From contig JALGQZ010000001.1 in the NCBI GenBank assembly GCA_023105745.1, forward strand, positions 63,430,937 through 63,494,936: a stretch of 64,000 nt of DNA. The letters are read 5' to 3'. The notes below the pieces were generated by a model. That model searched no databases and had not been told where the DNA came from. It saw only the letters and a list, made by a program, of their open reading frames with translations. This DNA comes from Austropuccinia psidii (Eukaryota > Basidiomycota > Pucciniomycetes > Pucciniales > Sphaerophragmiaceae). Below are positions 1 to 12,300 of this stretch, one piece after another (position 1 is the stretch's first letter; each line of letters starts with the position of its first letter). The translations under genes and the position numbers were made by a program.

Positions 1-1860
1 TAAGATTCATACTACTAGAGCCAGTTTTTGTTCTAGTGGTTATTTCTTCTAGTATATTTATAATATCTTCTTCTGAAGATTTTTCAGTAGTCCTTCTTTC
101 TTACAGAATTTTCCAAATCTTCTTCACATTGTCTCAGAGATTCTCTAAAGATCATAAATTCTGAAATGTGAGGATATAAAGCTGTTATTTTGTACTTTTG
201 TTGTAAAAACAATGTTAAGTCTCTGTCTCTGTAAAAATTAAATTTTGAATATTCAAAGGTTGTTTCAACTTTAAAAATCCAAGAATAATTGGCCCATGTG
301 TTGATTATTTGTGCTTTTCACCAATTCCAGATTTGATTTCCATGTGATTGTCTTAGCTCTATATACGATCTATGAGCCTATTTGGTAAAAAAGGATTTTC
401 AAAATTTCTGTTAACAATCTTTCTGGTAATTCCAAGTATTCTTTGATCATTTCAATACCTCTTATAGATTCTATATGGTCATATCATCCTTTACCACTGA
501 AGTGAGGCCATTCTTTAATATTTTTTCCTTCTTTCAAAATTGCTTAGCCCATTGATGGCTCCAAGTTATGGAAAGAGGTGTAAAATTGATTTTTTATTGG
601 GGAATTTTATACACTCAATACTCGCGGGTTGTAATTCATTATAGCCTAACTTTGATTTAGAGGTGTGGACATTCTTGGCAAAGTGTGAAGTAATTGTTCA
701 ATTTTATTAGTTTTACTGGTGTTACACCTTGTGGAATTTCTGAATTCATATTGGAAAATTTGTATGAAATTTATCAAATCAATTCTATACATGTCCTCTC
801 TTATTTTAGCTTTTTTCCATAGTTCTGTTTGTCTATTATTATCAGAAATAATTTCACTAAACCTCATTGTTAATTTTGATACTTGTGCTTGTGAAGTATC
901 AAAACACGTTTTCAAGGTAATTGTATTTGCTATTACTTCAGAAAATGAGATTTAGTTATCATCAAGGATCTTCTTATCAGATTCTTTGATAATAGCTATT
1001 GAATTATGTATTCTTGTTTCAATAATGACATCAATATTTAATTTAGAACACTTGTTTGTTAATCTTTTTAAAATAACAGATTTTTAATTTATTTTGTTTT
1101 CAAATGAATTTTCAAAATTTGATTTTTTACTTGTTCTACAAGCTTTCTAAAAGCACATAAGTGTTTCAATTATTTGGCTCAAACTTGAATTATTGGCTGT
1201 AAGATTGTTATAAATGTTTGTATTTTTATCAGAAATATGACTTTTCATGTCATTAATGGCTATATCAAAAGCTGGAAATCCATCCAAAATCTCAGAAATA
1301 ATTTCTGACATTATAATCTTCCTTCCTCTCTCTTCTGAAGTTCAATCATAGTTCTGGCCATCTAAAAAAATTCTCCATGGAATCTTGTTGAACATTTTGG
1401 AATATATTTCCTTGGCTTCTGCCTTTCCTTTTCCCTTTTTCTGAACTTTTGGCTTCTTTTTCACATTGGAATTCCTTTTGATGGCTACTGGGGTTGGTTT
1501 TTTCACTTTTTTGGGTGGTTGAGGTTTTTTCTTCCTCAATTCTGCTGCTAAAAGAATCATGTTCTTCTTTTCCATCAATGAATTCCACCCATTCAGTAGC
1601 TTGCAAGAATTGGGATGGCGCAGAAATTTTCCACAGTCAGGTAAGAGATTATGCAGCTCCTCCAGAGATCTTCTAGAATCTAATACTCTTTTTTCTGAAT
1701 TCATAGTTGTTTTCCTTCTGGCTGGTGCTTTATATTTCCACTGAGGCTTCTCATTCTAGTGCCAGCTTTTTTTGAAGGTAAAACAGTATTATCAGCTTCA
1801 GAATGTCATTAATTTTTCAGTTTTGGCTTTGTTTACTGACCCTTTTTCTTCTTCCATAAT
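1..1860 (-). pseudogene. Decayed Ty3/gypsy gag polyprotein
   Basis: Reading the minus strand from about 1860 to 1 gives a continuous gag-like protein broken by many stops and at least two frame changes. Landmarks in order are a basic KYKAPARRKTT segment, RRSLEELHNLLPDCGKFLR, a Lys/Pro-rich linker, a long coiled-coil-like stretch (around 1280-650), STPLNQS, and then KEWPHFSGKG, SWIFKVET and ALYPHISEFMI towards position 1. These follow, block by block, the gag proteins I recall from predicted Austropuccinia psidii gene sets (memory, not a search). Gag supplies the particle coat of the retroelement. The protease and polymerase should lie left of the window. The stretch 1343-1704 is the longest frame still open. 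This copy is plainly dead. Confidence 0.75.
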
Positions 1861-3530
1861 AATTTCTATAAATATCTTGGGAGATTCTTAATGGGCTATA
1901 TCTGGCTCTAGATCTGGTATAAGGCATAATTCTGACTAAAAAGGTTAAAAATAGCAGTTTTATTCCAAAAAATTACTTTTTGACAAATTATTTTCTTTTT
2001 TGAGAGTATTACTACTGTCCAAATTGGTTGATTAACAATAAATTAGTTCTTTTTGATTATTCTGATCTAAAATAACTGTGCTTTTTTTTCAGAATTGACA
2101 GTACTGGCTAAAATAATGCTAGTGACTGTTGAAGCTGTTTCAATGTTTCTTGTGTTAAAATGGTTTCAGAAGCTAAAATTAATGAAATATAAATTATTTC
2201 AAGTAAAAAGGCTTTATCAAAAGAAAATAAAAAATAAAGCCTCACTTAAAATATGGAAAAAGAATATTTTCATGGATTTTTTGAAATTATAAGATTTTCA
2301 ATATAAGGAAAAAGATTCAAAAACTTAAGAAACTATTTCAAAGGTAAAATTGATTGCAGTGCCACAAAACTAACATGTGGATATAAAACTTTGATTAAAA
2401 AACAAGTAGTATCCTGTCCTCAAACTTTTTCTAAGGTAAAATTATGCAAAAATAGTAATTTCAAGAGTTTTTAGAGAAAAACACACCACAATGAATTTAT
2501 TTTAGCTATGTAAGTATAAAGAAATGATATGATCAAGATTCATTGCTTTACCAAAAAAGAATTATCCAAAAAGTACTCTACAAGAGATAATTAAGGCTGC
2601 AAAAGAAATTTCTTCAAGAGCAATTTCAATTGGTATTAATTGAGAAAAAAACTGGAGGATATTTATATGTGAACAAAGTATCTAAAATTATATTAAAGAG
2701 AAAACAGACCCAAAAGTGACCAGAGTGAATTTTTAAACAAAGTGACAAGGCTAACAGTGATGAAAAATGCTTTAATTTTCTTTTGGTGTTTTTCAAAGGT
2801 ATAAACAATTATAATTATTTTTCACATGGTTTGAAATGATTTAATAGTGGTGGTTGGAATCTTTTATTCATTGTTTCAAAAGCTTTTAAACTAACTGTAA
2901 AAGAAGAAAACCATGACATGAAGAGAAAAGTGGGGAAAAGAAGACAATCTATTATAGCCACAAAATTTCTTACTCAAAAAGTAAAATTTACCCTAATCAG
3001 GTTTGAGAAACACACTAATAGCAGAAAATAAAATTGTGGAATTATTGAACCCTGATTTGGACTAAAAAGATCTGGTTTTAGCCATCTTAGTCCCTCAAAC
3101 CAGCTTCTGCTATTGTAATTGTTGGCTGATAGCCTTCAAAACACATCAGAAGGTGTGTAAGAGATCTTGAGACAAGTTAAAAAGGCTGTAGTTTATATCA
3201 AAAACTCAGCATCAATTGAGTAATGGATGCTTTTACTCAATTCAAGGTCAAGAGTGATGAACTTTTGCATTAACTTTGACATCCCCTGCCTGTCAGAAAG
3301 GAATTTGGGGGAGTCTGATGCCCTTGGAGCCAAGATTCCTTCCCCCCCAAAATTAATCTTTCCAATTTATTTTTTCTTTAATTCTTTATCATTTCCTATG
3401 ATTAAAATTTGAATATGTAATTTGATTGAGAAGTTAAATTACACAACTGTAATTTTTAATTTCACTTATGTAATACACATGCAAATTTTGACATTTCAAT
3501 TTAAAATAATTCAATTCCTCATAGCTTCTA
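1861..3530 (-). other. Probable retroelement leader, no gene
   Basis: A+T-rich DNA between the gag relic and the LTR to its right. I see no coding frame with domain character. Its position fits the untranslated leader of the same minus-strand retroelement. A short C-run (3341-3349) lies inside. Confidence 0.4.
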
Positions 3531-3539
3531 AGCTACAAG

Positions 3540-4750
3540 CCAAACCTCAATTTTAGCACAGAAATCAATTTTTAACACCACATGTGGTGTGAATAAAATT
3601 AAGTTTTTGAGTATTTTCAGATTTTCATACAGAAAATACTAAAAACTTGATTTAAGCTTATTTAAAGCTGAGTTACAGAATTTTCACTGAGAGGTAACCC
3701 CACCTGATTTTTTCTGAGGAATACAATGATAAAATAATTTTCATATGTTTTTTTATTGAAAAACCTATAATTATTTTTATCAAATTTTTCCCAAAAATAT
3801 TTTATTTTTAATATTTTTGATAAAAATTTATCTTTACTTCATTATTTTAAGTATAAATATTTTTTTACATTTTTAAAATTGCATGTAAAGTTATTATTAA
3901 ATATGAATTATAGATTTTACTTCAATTCTTTCTATCTTTAAAAATAAAAGTGTTATTTTCAATTGTATCTTAATTCAATGTTCTGTGGTATTTTGGGTAT
4001 ATTAAAGTACCTCTAAGGCTCACAACTCAGATATTATTTCAGGTGATAGACATCAAAACTTCAACTGGATGAAGTCTTTTTAATCAATAAATTTTCCCTG
4101 ATCAATTTTCAACTTATGAGATATGATCATACAATTGGAAGTATATTTAGCTTTATAAAATGACCATAAAATTATACAAAATAGAGAAAAATTAATCAAT
4201 TAAAATAAAATATACAATAATAAACAACCCTGAAGAAAAAGCTCTCTTCATTGAGGGTATAGAGATTTATATAGTCTGACCACAAGACTGTTTGTTCTGT
4301 GTCAATTAATATGCATTATATTTAAGTATTTTCTAAAAAATTATTGGAATCTCTCCTTGAGAGTCAGCGAAAATTTTATAAGGAAGAAGAAAAATGTGAC
4401 AGCTACTTGTGAGGGAATATTCACACGACTAGAAGCTCTCTAACACCCCAAGTGTGAATACAATGTTGATCCTTGATATGTAAACTTTATTCTTTAAAAG
4501 TGAAGTTTTCAATAGAGATAATTTATTTCTAATCTTTAGAAAATATTTATTTTGAATTTAAGACTAAGGTTATTCCTATTAACAGCACTTGACACAGACC
4601 TCCAATAATTCGGAGAAAGTTTTCACTTGGAATTTTATTCTTAAAAGCTTAATTAAAATATAAAAGGTAGATAAAATTCTATTTCATTTTTAAATTAATT
4701 TCTTGAATATATTTTTTCAAGTTTTAAGGAGGGACTTGTAATATTACAGT
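3540..4750 (-). repeat. Long terminal repeat, minus orientation
   Basis: Blocks at 3653-3710 (around aggtaaccccacctgatttt) and 3985-4035 (around ttttgggtatattaaagtac and acctctaaggctcacaa) recur in reverse complement near the right end of the window (63560-63640 and 63915-64000). On the minus strand a TATATAAA box sits at 4266-4273, followed by a CT-rich stretch, as expected of an LTR promoter. A tgtaatattacaagtccctc motif ending near 4750 is a candidate LTR start. The outer ends are uncertain. It lies upstream of the gag relic in the same orientation, so it is probably that element's 5' LTR. Confidence 0.6.
4266..4273 (-). promoter_or_regulatory. LTR TATA box (minus strand)
   Basis: TATATAAA on the minus strand, followed by a pyrimidine-rich stretch. 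It matches in layout the TATAAA at 62878 of the inverted LTR copy. Confidence 0.45.
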
Positions 4751-4759
4751 TTTCTTTTA

Positions 4760-6500
4760 TACATTATTTTGTGATAAGAATGGAAAATTCTCCCAGAATA
4801 TTTTCATCAAAAGGTATTTTTCTTCAAGAAAATACGCAATGAATTCGATTTTCAGAAGCTCAATGATATAAATCCTCAATTCTTTCCAGCCTGTCAAATA
4901 CTTATTAAATTGTGAGTGGATTAACTGTTTCAGATAGTTGATACACAAAATTTTAAATACTGATTAATTTGTGAGTGGAACCGCTGTCCTAGATAATTCA
5001 CAGCGCGTAAGAAAGGAAATAACCATGTGTCATTCAGAGATGGCTAAGAGCTTGAAATATTAATAAAACAATTCCCAATAGAGAAAACAGGATTTTTAAT
5101 TAATGGAAAAATGGAAATGAAGTTCAATGAAAAGAGAATTCTTTCTGTACATGGGAGGAATTTCTTAATTTCCTGATCTTGGAAATCATGCTACAAATTG
5201 AACATGATGCAGAGGAAGAATTTTCCATTTGTTAAATTTCACGGCATAGACTCTTAAAATTGAATGAAGGTCATAAAGCAGAATTTATGGGCTCCAAAGA
5301 CGTACCATTTGATAAAATTTAGAAATGACAAAGGGAAATATTCAATTCTTACAAGGTAATTATTTTAGCTCCAACATTACTTAATAGAAGCAATTTGAAT
5401 ATAATAAATTAATTTTTGTAGGAAATCAGGTATTAATTAAATACAAAAGGAGGGACTGGTTTCAATGATCAGCTTCCAAAAAACCACATTTCCAGCCAGA
5501 TTAATATGTGTATAGCTCATTTATTAATAATGAAAGGATGTGAACAGTGGATTCAAAGACTTACAACATCATAAATGAGATTCACCAAGGAAATTCATTA
5601 GATTTGGGAACTAGAGTATTAGAATTTACAGAGACAAAAATTGAAAGGGAGGATGAAAAATAGGAGGATCCATTTGAATAAAAATAAATTGTTTCTAATT
5701 CTGAAAAAATAATGAGCTCAGAAGAATAAAGTGTAAATTTTGGGGCCAATAGTTCTCAATATGTGGAATTTTCTCCCCTTTTATTTTCCTCAAAGAGTGC
5801 CTTGACTTCAGTAAGCCTACTAATTATCCATCAAATTAACCTGATGTTCTGGAAAGCTTGATCAAACAAAAACAGAATAATTGAGGATAAATAGAATCCA
5901 ACTCCGACCTTTATTATCCAAGCCCTTAAGGATTGACTCAACTTGTTTCATTAATTGGTTAGGGAAATTAAAAAGCTTAAACATTTTCAGCTTTCCTAGA
6001 AGAAAATAAGGAAGAAGAATGAGAATATTTATTTCTTAATTTGAAAATAGAAGGAACTTGTTGGATTGCGGAAAACAATAAATAAAATAAGGATAAAAGA
6101 AGTGAGTTAGAAATAGAACAACGGAAATGAATTGAGGAAAAGAAAATAGAACAATATCATTGGGAGAAACAGGAGAGAAAGGAGGAAGTCTTAACGGGAA
6201 AAAACAAGAACATTGAGATTAGGAGAGCTCAGTGAAGGCACTTTTTGGCTGATTTCTCATTTTTTATTTGGTCCCCAAAACATCCCTTAGAGACCATCAT
6301 ATCAGAGGAAAAAACAAGGATATCCTGAAAGCCTCACCCCGGGCTCAGATTTTGACCAAATTTTTTCTTGTGGGACCCAGCCCAGGAAACATTTTTGGGG
6401 GGAGCCCATAGGCTTGTATGACATTGGTGGATCGTAATATCCAGTATTAATTATTTTGAGACCAGTAATCGATATTTGGTGATCTCCCAGGGGCATTTCA
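4760..6500. other. Gene-free repeat debris
   Basis: No supported gene. Plus-strand fragments around 5450-5600 have some coding character but are too short and too often stopped to assign. The motif aaggagggact occurs at about 4727 and again at 5447, suggesting a second LTR fragment. Confidence 0.4.
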
Positions 6501-6526
6501 GCTCTTCACTGAGCCCCCTATTAGAG

Positions 6527-7172
6527 AGGGTCAACCTTTTCCATAAATGGGCTTTATACCAGTGAATTTTTTAGCCGTGTTTTTAAAAATTGCACGTCTC
6601 ATATTCTGATCTCTCAGGAGATAAATTGATCTTGTGGCTTCCAAATCAAATTTCTCAACAGATGATTGGAAAACTAAAAAAAGAGACAATGTATGCTTGT
6701 TTTCAAGAAATGATTAGGAAAAAAGATTTTTGTAGTGGTGTTTAAAATATTTCAAAAAAAACATAAATTGGAGACGTGAAATGGAAATAAAATTAATTTC
6801 CATTGACAGAGAAAAGAAATTCAGTGATATAGTGAAATATGAGACAAGAATTCTTTTTGGGTCAGAGTTTTATTTTCTCCATCCATTAAGCTCAAGATTT
6901 TTGTCCATTGCACCTCTCCAATTCATATCATTTTCTCAAACAAATTTCAATACCACTACAAAAACCTTGTTTCTAATCATTTCTTGAATCCTAAAACATA
7001 CATTGCCTTCTTGGTTAGTTTTTCAATAATTTGTTGAAAGATTTGATCTTAAAAATACAAGATCAATGTATGGTCCTGAGAGATCAGCATATGAGACATG
7101 CTGTGTTTCGAAATACAGCTACCACATACACTGGTCTCTAAGGCCCATTTACGGAAAAGGTCGACCCCCATT
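6527..7172. mobile_element. Foldback (long inverted repeat) element
   Basis: Positions 6527-6745 and 6953-7172 are imperfect reverse complements of each other around a spacer of about 210 bp. Shared blocks include ctaatcatttcttga, aagatcaat..atg/atctcctgagagatca, atatgagac, and catttacggaaaaggtcgac against catttatggaaaaggttgac. Arms of about 220 bp with several per cent divergence and no coding capacity in the spacer suit a foldback or MITE-like element, or two copies of one repeat inserted head to head. Confidence 0.7.
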
Positions 7173-7680
7173 AAGATTATTCATATTTCAAGAAAAAATT
7201 ATAAGATAAGATTCATTCAATTATAACGAGGATTATATGAGTAATCGCTGGTTTATATTCCAATGTCCCACAGAAATGAAGTGATATATACATATTTTGT
7301 TGTTTTATTAGGGTGATTCAGTCCTGGTTTGAAATGAAAATCTGATTTCTCCAAATCAGACTGTCTAATTTATCATTTCAGGAATAACCGATTTCTTGAA
7401 ATATCACAGAAAGACAACATCTTAGGTCAATGCAGCTGGTATGCCTAGTTCCCAAACTTTCCTTAAGGGTCATGCAAAAATTCCAACCTCAAATTTGTAC
7501 ACTCTTATAATTCTACTCAGACATTTAGTAAAGACAGAAAAGGGGAATATAAAATGTCAAAATGTGACGTATTATGTGGAATCATTCTTTGAAGGATTCG
7601 CCCAAATTGGGGTTCTAGATTTACCTCAGAAAGACCCTGTGAGAAAGTGCCATATCATACAGAAACCAATTTGAAATCTG
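7173..7680. other. No gene seen
   Basis: A short open plus frame (7441-7674) has no recognisable domain and probably reflects chance or an old repeat. Confidence 0.3.
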
Positions 7681-8022
7681 GAAGTAACCAGTGGCCTTTT
7701 TTCTTCAACCAGCCACCCTGGATTTTTTTGCAATAACAACCTTCACTATTTGCTCCTCTCCATTTCTATTTTCATTCACAATCTGATTGAATCAGCTAGC
7801 CCTCTCATCAAATGCTTATCTAGAGAAAATACTTGAGGAGTTGTTGGTCACCAGGATCCGGAAGTGACAAGTAGGATTTTTTTCTTCAACCAACAAGTAT
7901 TCATTCTTTTTTCCTCTCAATTGCAGTTTTCACACACAATCCAATTGAATAAGCTTGGTATATCATTGAATTCTTATCTAGAGAAGCTCAAGGTGGAATT
8001 TTTGGTCATTAGGAAATTCATT
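7681..8022. repeat. 180-bp tandem direct duplication
   Basis: Unit 1 (7681-7860) and unit 2 (7861 to about 8022) begin gaagtaacc / gaagtgaca and share, in order, tttcttcaacca, cctctc, cacaatc.gattgaat, cttatctagagaa and ttggtca..agga. The period is exactly 180 bp at the start, and the second copy is truncated and diverged. Confidence 0.7.
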
Positions 8023-8139
8023 ACAAGATTTGGTGTGAGAATGAAATATTGGTTTCTTTCCTGATTGTAATATCTTAGCTTATGTATTTTTGGGGGAAAA
8101 TGGTTAGGGCTGGCCCTATTTGAATGGGAATTGATTTTT

Positions 8140-8640
8140 TCCAGTGACTTCTACACAGGAAAACCAAAAATTGAAGGTTAGTTCGGGGTTAAAGCCATAC
8201 AAGGATTTGATGATCCTGGCGCTTGCCACTTCATTATTCTTTGAAGATGAACCCACAGAATATGCACTTGGTGCCACCCATGGAGAATTACCAGAAAAAT
8301 TTTCAAGACAATTCCAATCACTTAGGAGCGGGAGCAAGGTCTTATCTGGGGACATTTGACAACAGACCACCCATGCTCATAATCATGGAAATATTCCATG
8401 TGTTCCACCAATGTACATGCATCGAAGCATTGGAAACCTACTCCATGGCCATTTCTCGACAATTGAAGGGCGCATTTTGGCTTTATTCCCTTCACATAAT
8501 TCCATAGGACCCCACATGCTGTTCATAAAGGCCACCCTCCGAACAGATCAGTTGGCATGGCACCAACCTCAAGTGTATGAGTCACAGTTCAATTCCTCCA
8601 TGTGAAATGGGAAATATTGGGAAGTTAGTGGCTATTTCAT
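8140..8640 (+). pseudogene. Possible coding relic, unknown
   Basis: Two overlapping plus frames (8223-8507 and 8411-8605) read like one decayed protein with a frame change near 8420. The text includes LGAGARSYLGTFDNRPPML and QPQVYESQFNSS. I recognise no family. A minus-strand frame over 8116-8370 is equally open, so the strand is uncertain. Confidence 0.25.
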
Positions 8641-9092
8641 AAGCCCAAGTCAGTAGAGAGATTGGGATTGAAACCTTCAAAATTAGGTAGTGGGATCAGC
8701 TGAAAAGCTACAGAGGAGAGTTTGGCACCATCAGTAATCAGATCATCTCAAAAAAAGAATGTCTAACACAAAAAATTCCATAAAAATAATAAGCAGAAGT
8801 CTTTTCAAGACAGTGATCCTGATTTCACTTTAAGTAACTACAAGAATATCTGCACATATATCAAAGAACAAGATAGCTACAATCATCTATTTGGGAAGAA
8901 TACAAAAACAAGTTTTTGGAAGAAGCTTATTACTAGGGAAGTTTCATACAATATTCCTTTTGGATACCTGAATTAACTTAATTGTAGACTGGATTTGAGT
9001 GTCTGAAGTTATGCTCAACATTTCAGTACTTGCAAGCGGAAATATCAAGATTCCCAAAAATGGTCTGAGAACACTGGAGCGAGTTTGGGTGA

Positions 9093-9341
9093 GGAGGAGC
9101 TGGGAATGACTTTGAGACAGAGGTTGGGTTCAATGTACCTGTGTTATCAGAAGATGATAAGATCTTTGGTAAAAACCCAAATGTGGATCCTCTCAATAAA
9201 TTCAATACACTCAATAAGGGGGCCACAGCCATTGATATCAGCAATACAGATAATCCCCGATTGGATGTGGCTAGTAGTGACAGTTTGGAACTCCTTTTAG
9301 TGTGCAATTGTATGAGGAAGTCCTTGAGGGGGAAATTACAG
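9093..9341 (+). pseudogene. Orphan exon-like segment, unknown protein
   Basis: Eighty-three codons stay open from a stop at 9090 to a good splice donor, CAG|GTAAGAAG, at 9341/9342. The peptide is acidic and of mixed composition (SEDDKIFGKNPNVDPLN, TAIDISNTDNPRLD), unlike the low-complexity shadows around it. No start codon, upstream exon or downstream exon is recognisable, and the next kilobase is A+T-rich. It is probably a stranded exon of a repeat-borne or dead gene. No function can be assigned. Confidence 0.35.
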
Positions 9342-9369
9342 GTAAGAAGTTTTCAATTTATGGAATAAT

Positions 9370-12300
9370 CCTGTAACCAAGGGTTCTAAGGTATATTAGC
9401 TTCCCCTCTGAATATACTAAACAATCTCCCTAGCTTACAAAATCAATTTTTAATACTGTGGCTTTACAACTAGAAAAGAATTTTTAGAAATTCTATCAGA
9501 CCTCATCAATAATTAGACAAGTAATTTATAAGGTATAAAAATATAAAATATGATTTTTAAATAATGATATACAATTATATAAGGGTTCAAGTTAATAATA
9601 TATGGGGTTGTTTCAATATAATGGTACTAATATATATCATAAAGGTAAGCTTAATTTAATTTCATATATTTTTATAATACTTAATGGATTAAGAGGGTTA
9701 TTTTCAATAGAGTATAGCCATAAGACATTCAATATTTGTACTGTAAGCTATTGTTTAATATAAAATGAATATTTGTTAAAAAGATGAATGATACAATATA
9801 GCATAAGGTTAAGTTCTCTATATAATAATAAGTATTGTAAGGCTTCTGTTTAAAAAATAAATAATATAAATTTTTTTCTTTATAATATAGATTTCATGGT
9901 GACAAAATCAATAGTATGAGTATCATTAATGATATCAAAATTATAAGACTAATAATTTGCAAATAGGGTGGATTTATAATATAATTTAGACCTTCTTTTA
10001 ACTACTATTAGCTGAAAATCACTATTAATTTGAGCTCAAAAGCTAATAATACTTCATAAGGGACAGATGAGTTATTCTTCTTCTTGGTATATAATTACCA
10101 TGGGGGAAGAGGAGTCAATGAGGGGGAGAGTACCTCTATTTATATTATTTTTTCTCCCCATAGAGGCACTCAAAAACAAGGGTATTGGAATTTTCCACTT
10201 CTTTTGGCTGGAATAATTTTTTATAGTGGTGACTCCCAAATAAGGTCATTTGTTTTGTTTATTGCATCATATTTGTGTATGATTGTGTAAAATGAGATGT
10301 TTTTTTCTGGTGATGAATTTTTAAATAATTTCATTTCTTGGGTGTATTGAACCAATTTTTTGGCTTATTGCATGATTTTTGGAGGGATTTGGTGATTATG
10401 TACAATTATTTCACCTTAGGTCTGTGCACTTTTGGAACTTCAGGTTGAGAATTATGTGTATTGTGGGGATTCTATTTTTCCTGTATGATATTTAATTTTC
10501 CTTAATTAAAATTTAGTTTTTTTTAATTTATCTTTTCTGAATTAAAAGGTGTATTTCCTCGCATTTCCACAGATATGCTGTGTAGTTTTAAGTTTTTGAT
10601 GGATTTTCCCTGCATGAATTTATTGATTTATTTTTCTTAAGGTCTTATTGATTAATAAATATTTAATTTATTTCCTATTAGAGGGGAAACACTTGACTTA
10701 CTGTATTGATGAGTAATTGAAAACCTGAGAAGATCTGGGGTAACTTGATTTTTACACTACCTACTTCATTGGTAAATTTAACATTATTGATAAATTTTCT
10801 ATTTTTGTAATCACATAGAACATTCTTCTGAGATTTTCTTATGTAATTATTAATATTACTTAATTTAAATCCATTTTACTTCTGAATTCCCTTATGATAA
10901 TTGATTAATTATAAATTTTTCCTTATTTAATATTCAATTAATAGCTTCATGAACAAATTATTACTTGAAACTGGGCCCATAAGGTATGGAATACCACAGC
11001 AGCTATTTGGAATTGTCTGCATACTAGTTCAAGCAGAGAAACTTAACAATAAATCAAGAAGTCCCACAGCAATTAAGCTGTATCCCAAATTTTTTAATGC
11101 CACATCCATTCAACCAAAAATAAATTATTCCAATGATAATGCAGTCAAATGTTCCAAGATAAACATGAAGTATATTAATAAAGCACAATAGACACAAGCA
11201 AAGAAACAGACAGAGCCATTTCTTCCAAGACTTTGTTTTATTCCATCATATCAAATGAGACAATGAGAAGGAAATAAAGAGAGCCCAGGGGGTTGAGATT
11301 ACGACTTTGAGAGGGAAAAGCATGAGCAACAACTGAAACTTGATGCAGAAGGGACAAATATACTGGGTCACTGAGAAAAGAAAGATTTATTAAAAACTGG
11401 CCAAGAATTGAATGGAACATTAATTCCAATTAGAGAAGGACAAATTTAAACATGTGGCCTTAGTCAAGGAGAAGGAGTCGATTTTGGGTATTGAAAAGGA
11501 GCTCTTATTATCTGGTATATCCAGTGAGGAAGTATCTGGGTTCATGATATTGATATTACTTTTTCCTACCATGGTCTTTACTTCATTTTGTTTGGTAAAA
11601 ATGCTGCATTTTGGGCTCGATTTATGCTTTGATTCAGGAACAAGCTAAAATCTGATTGTGTCTTATTATAATAAGTTGGTGAATTTAACGAGATAGCTTT
11701 GAGGGTGATTGGGTTCCTTACCATTTATTTTAATATATATTGAGGCTTTACACAAAATAAAGTGAGAAAATAGTATGAATTGGACACTTTAATTCACAGG
11801 TATAATCACCCTTGATCATATTTTAGTAAATAATTTCAATAATAATTTAATTTTTATTTCCTTTTTACACAACAATGTGAGTTTCATGTATGCCTTTTAT
11901 TATTAATATTTATTCTTTGAAAATTTCTCTTTATCTGAAACGTTTATTAAACGAATGTTTAAGCCTATAAATATATGAAATAATTGAGATTTAGTACTTT
12001 TAACCATGAAATTTAGCTCAAGAAACTAAAATATAACATTAATGATTTATGATGGCATTTTATAAAAACAATAGGAGGAAATATTCTTGATTTTATATTT
12101 TAAAGTGGAATGAAGGTTCCCCAAGATTTTGAACCAAAATTAATAGCTTATATATCAAAAAATATATTCATAGTATTAAATGAAAAATATTGTTGATTAT
12201 ATTCATTTACTTTATTAGAAAACAGAAAAAAAAACAATTAATATTAAGTTGAAATACATAAAGATGAATATGAATAAGCACAAATTTTTGAAAATAAATA

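Noticed and set aside
8116..8370. Minus-strand frame as a gene
   Set aside because: Competes with plus frames of equal length; no domain or splice evidence on either side.
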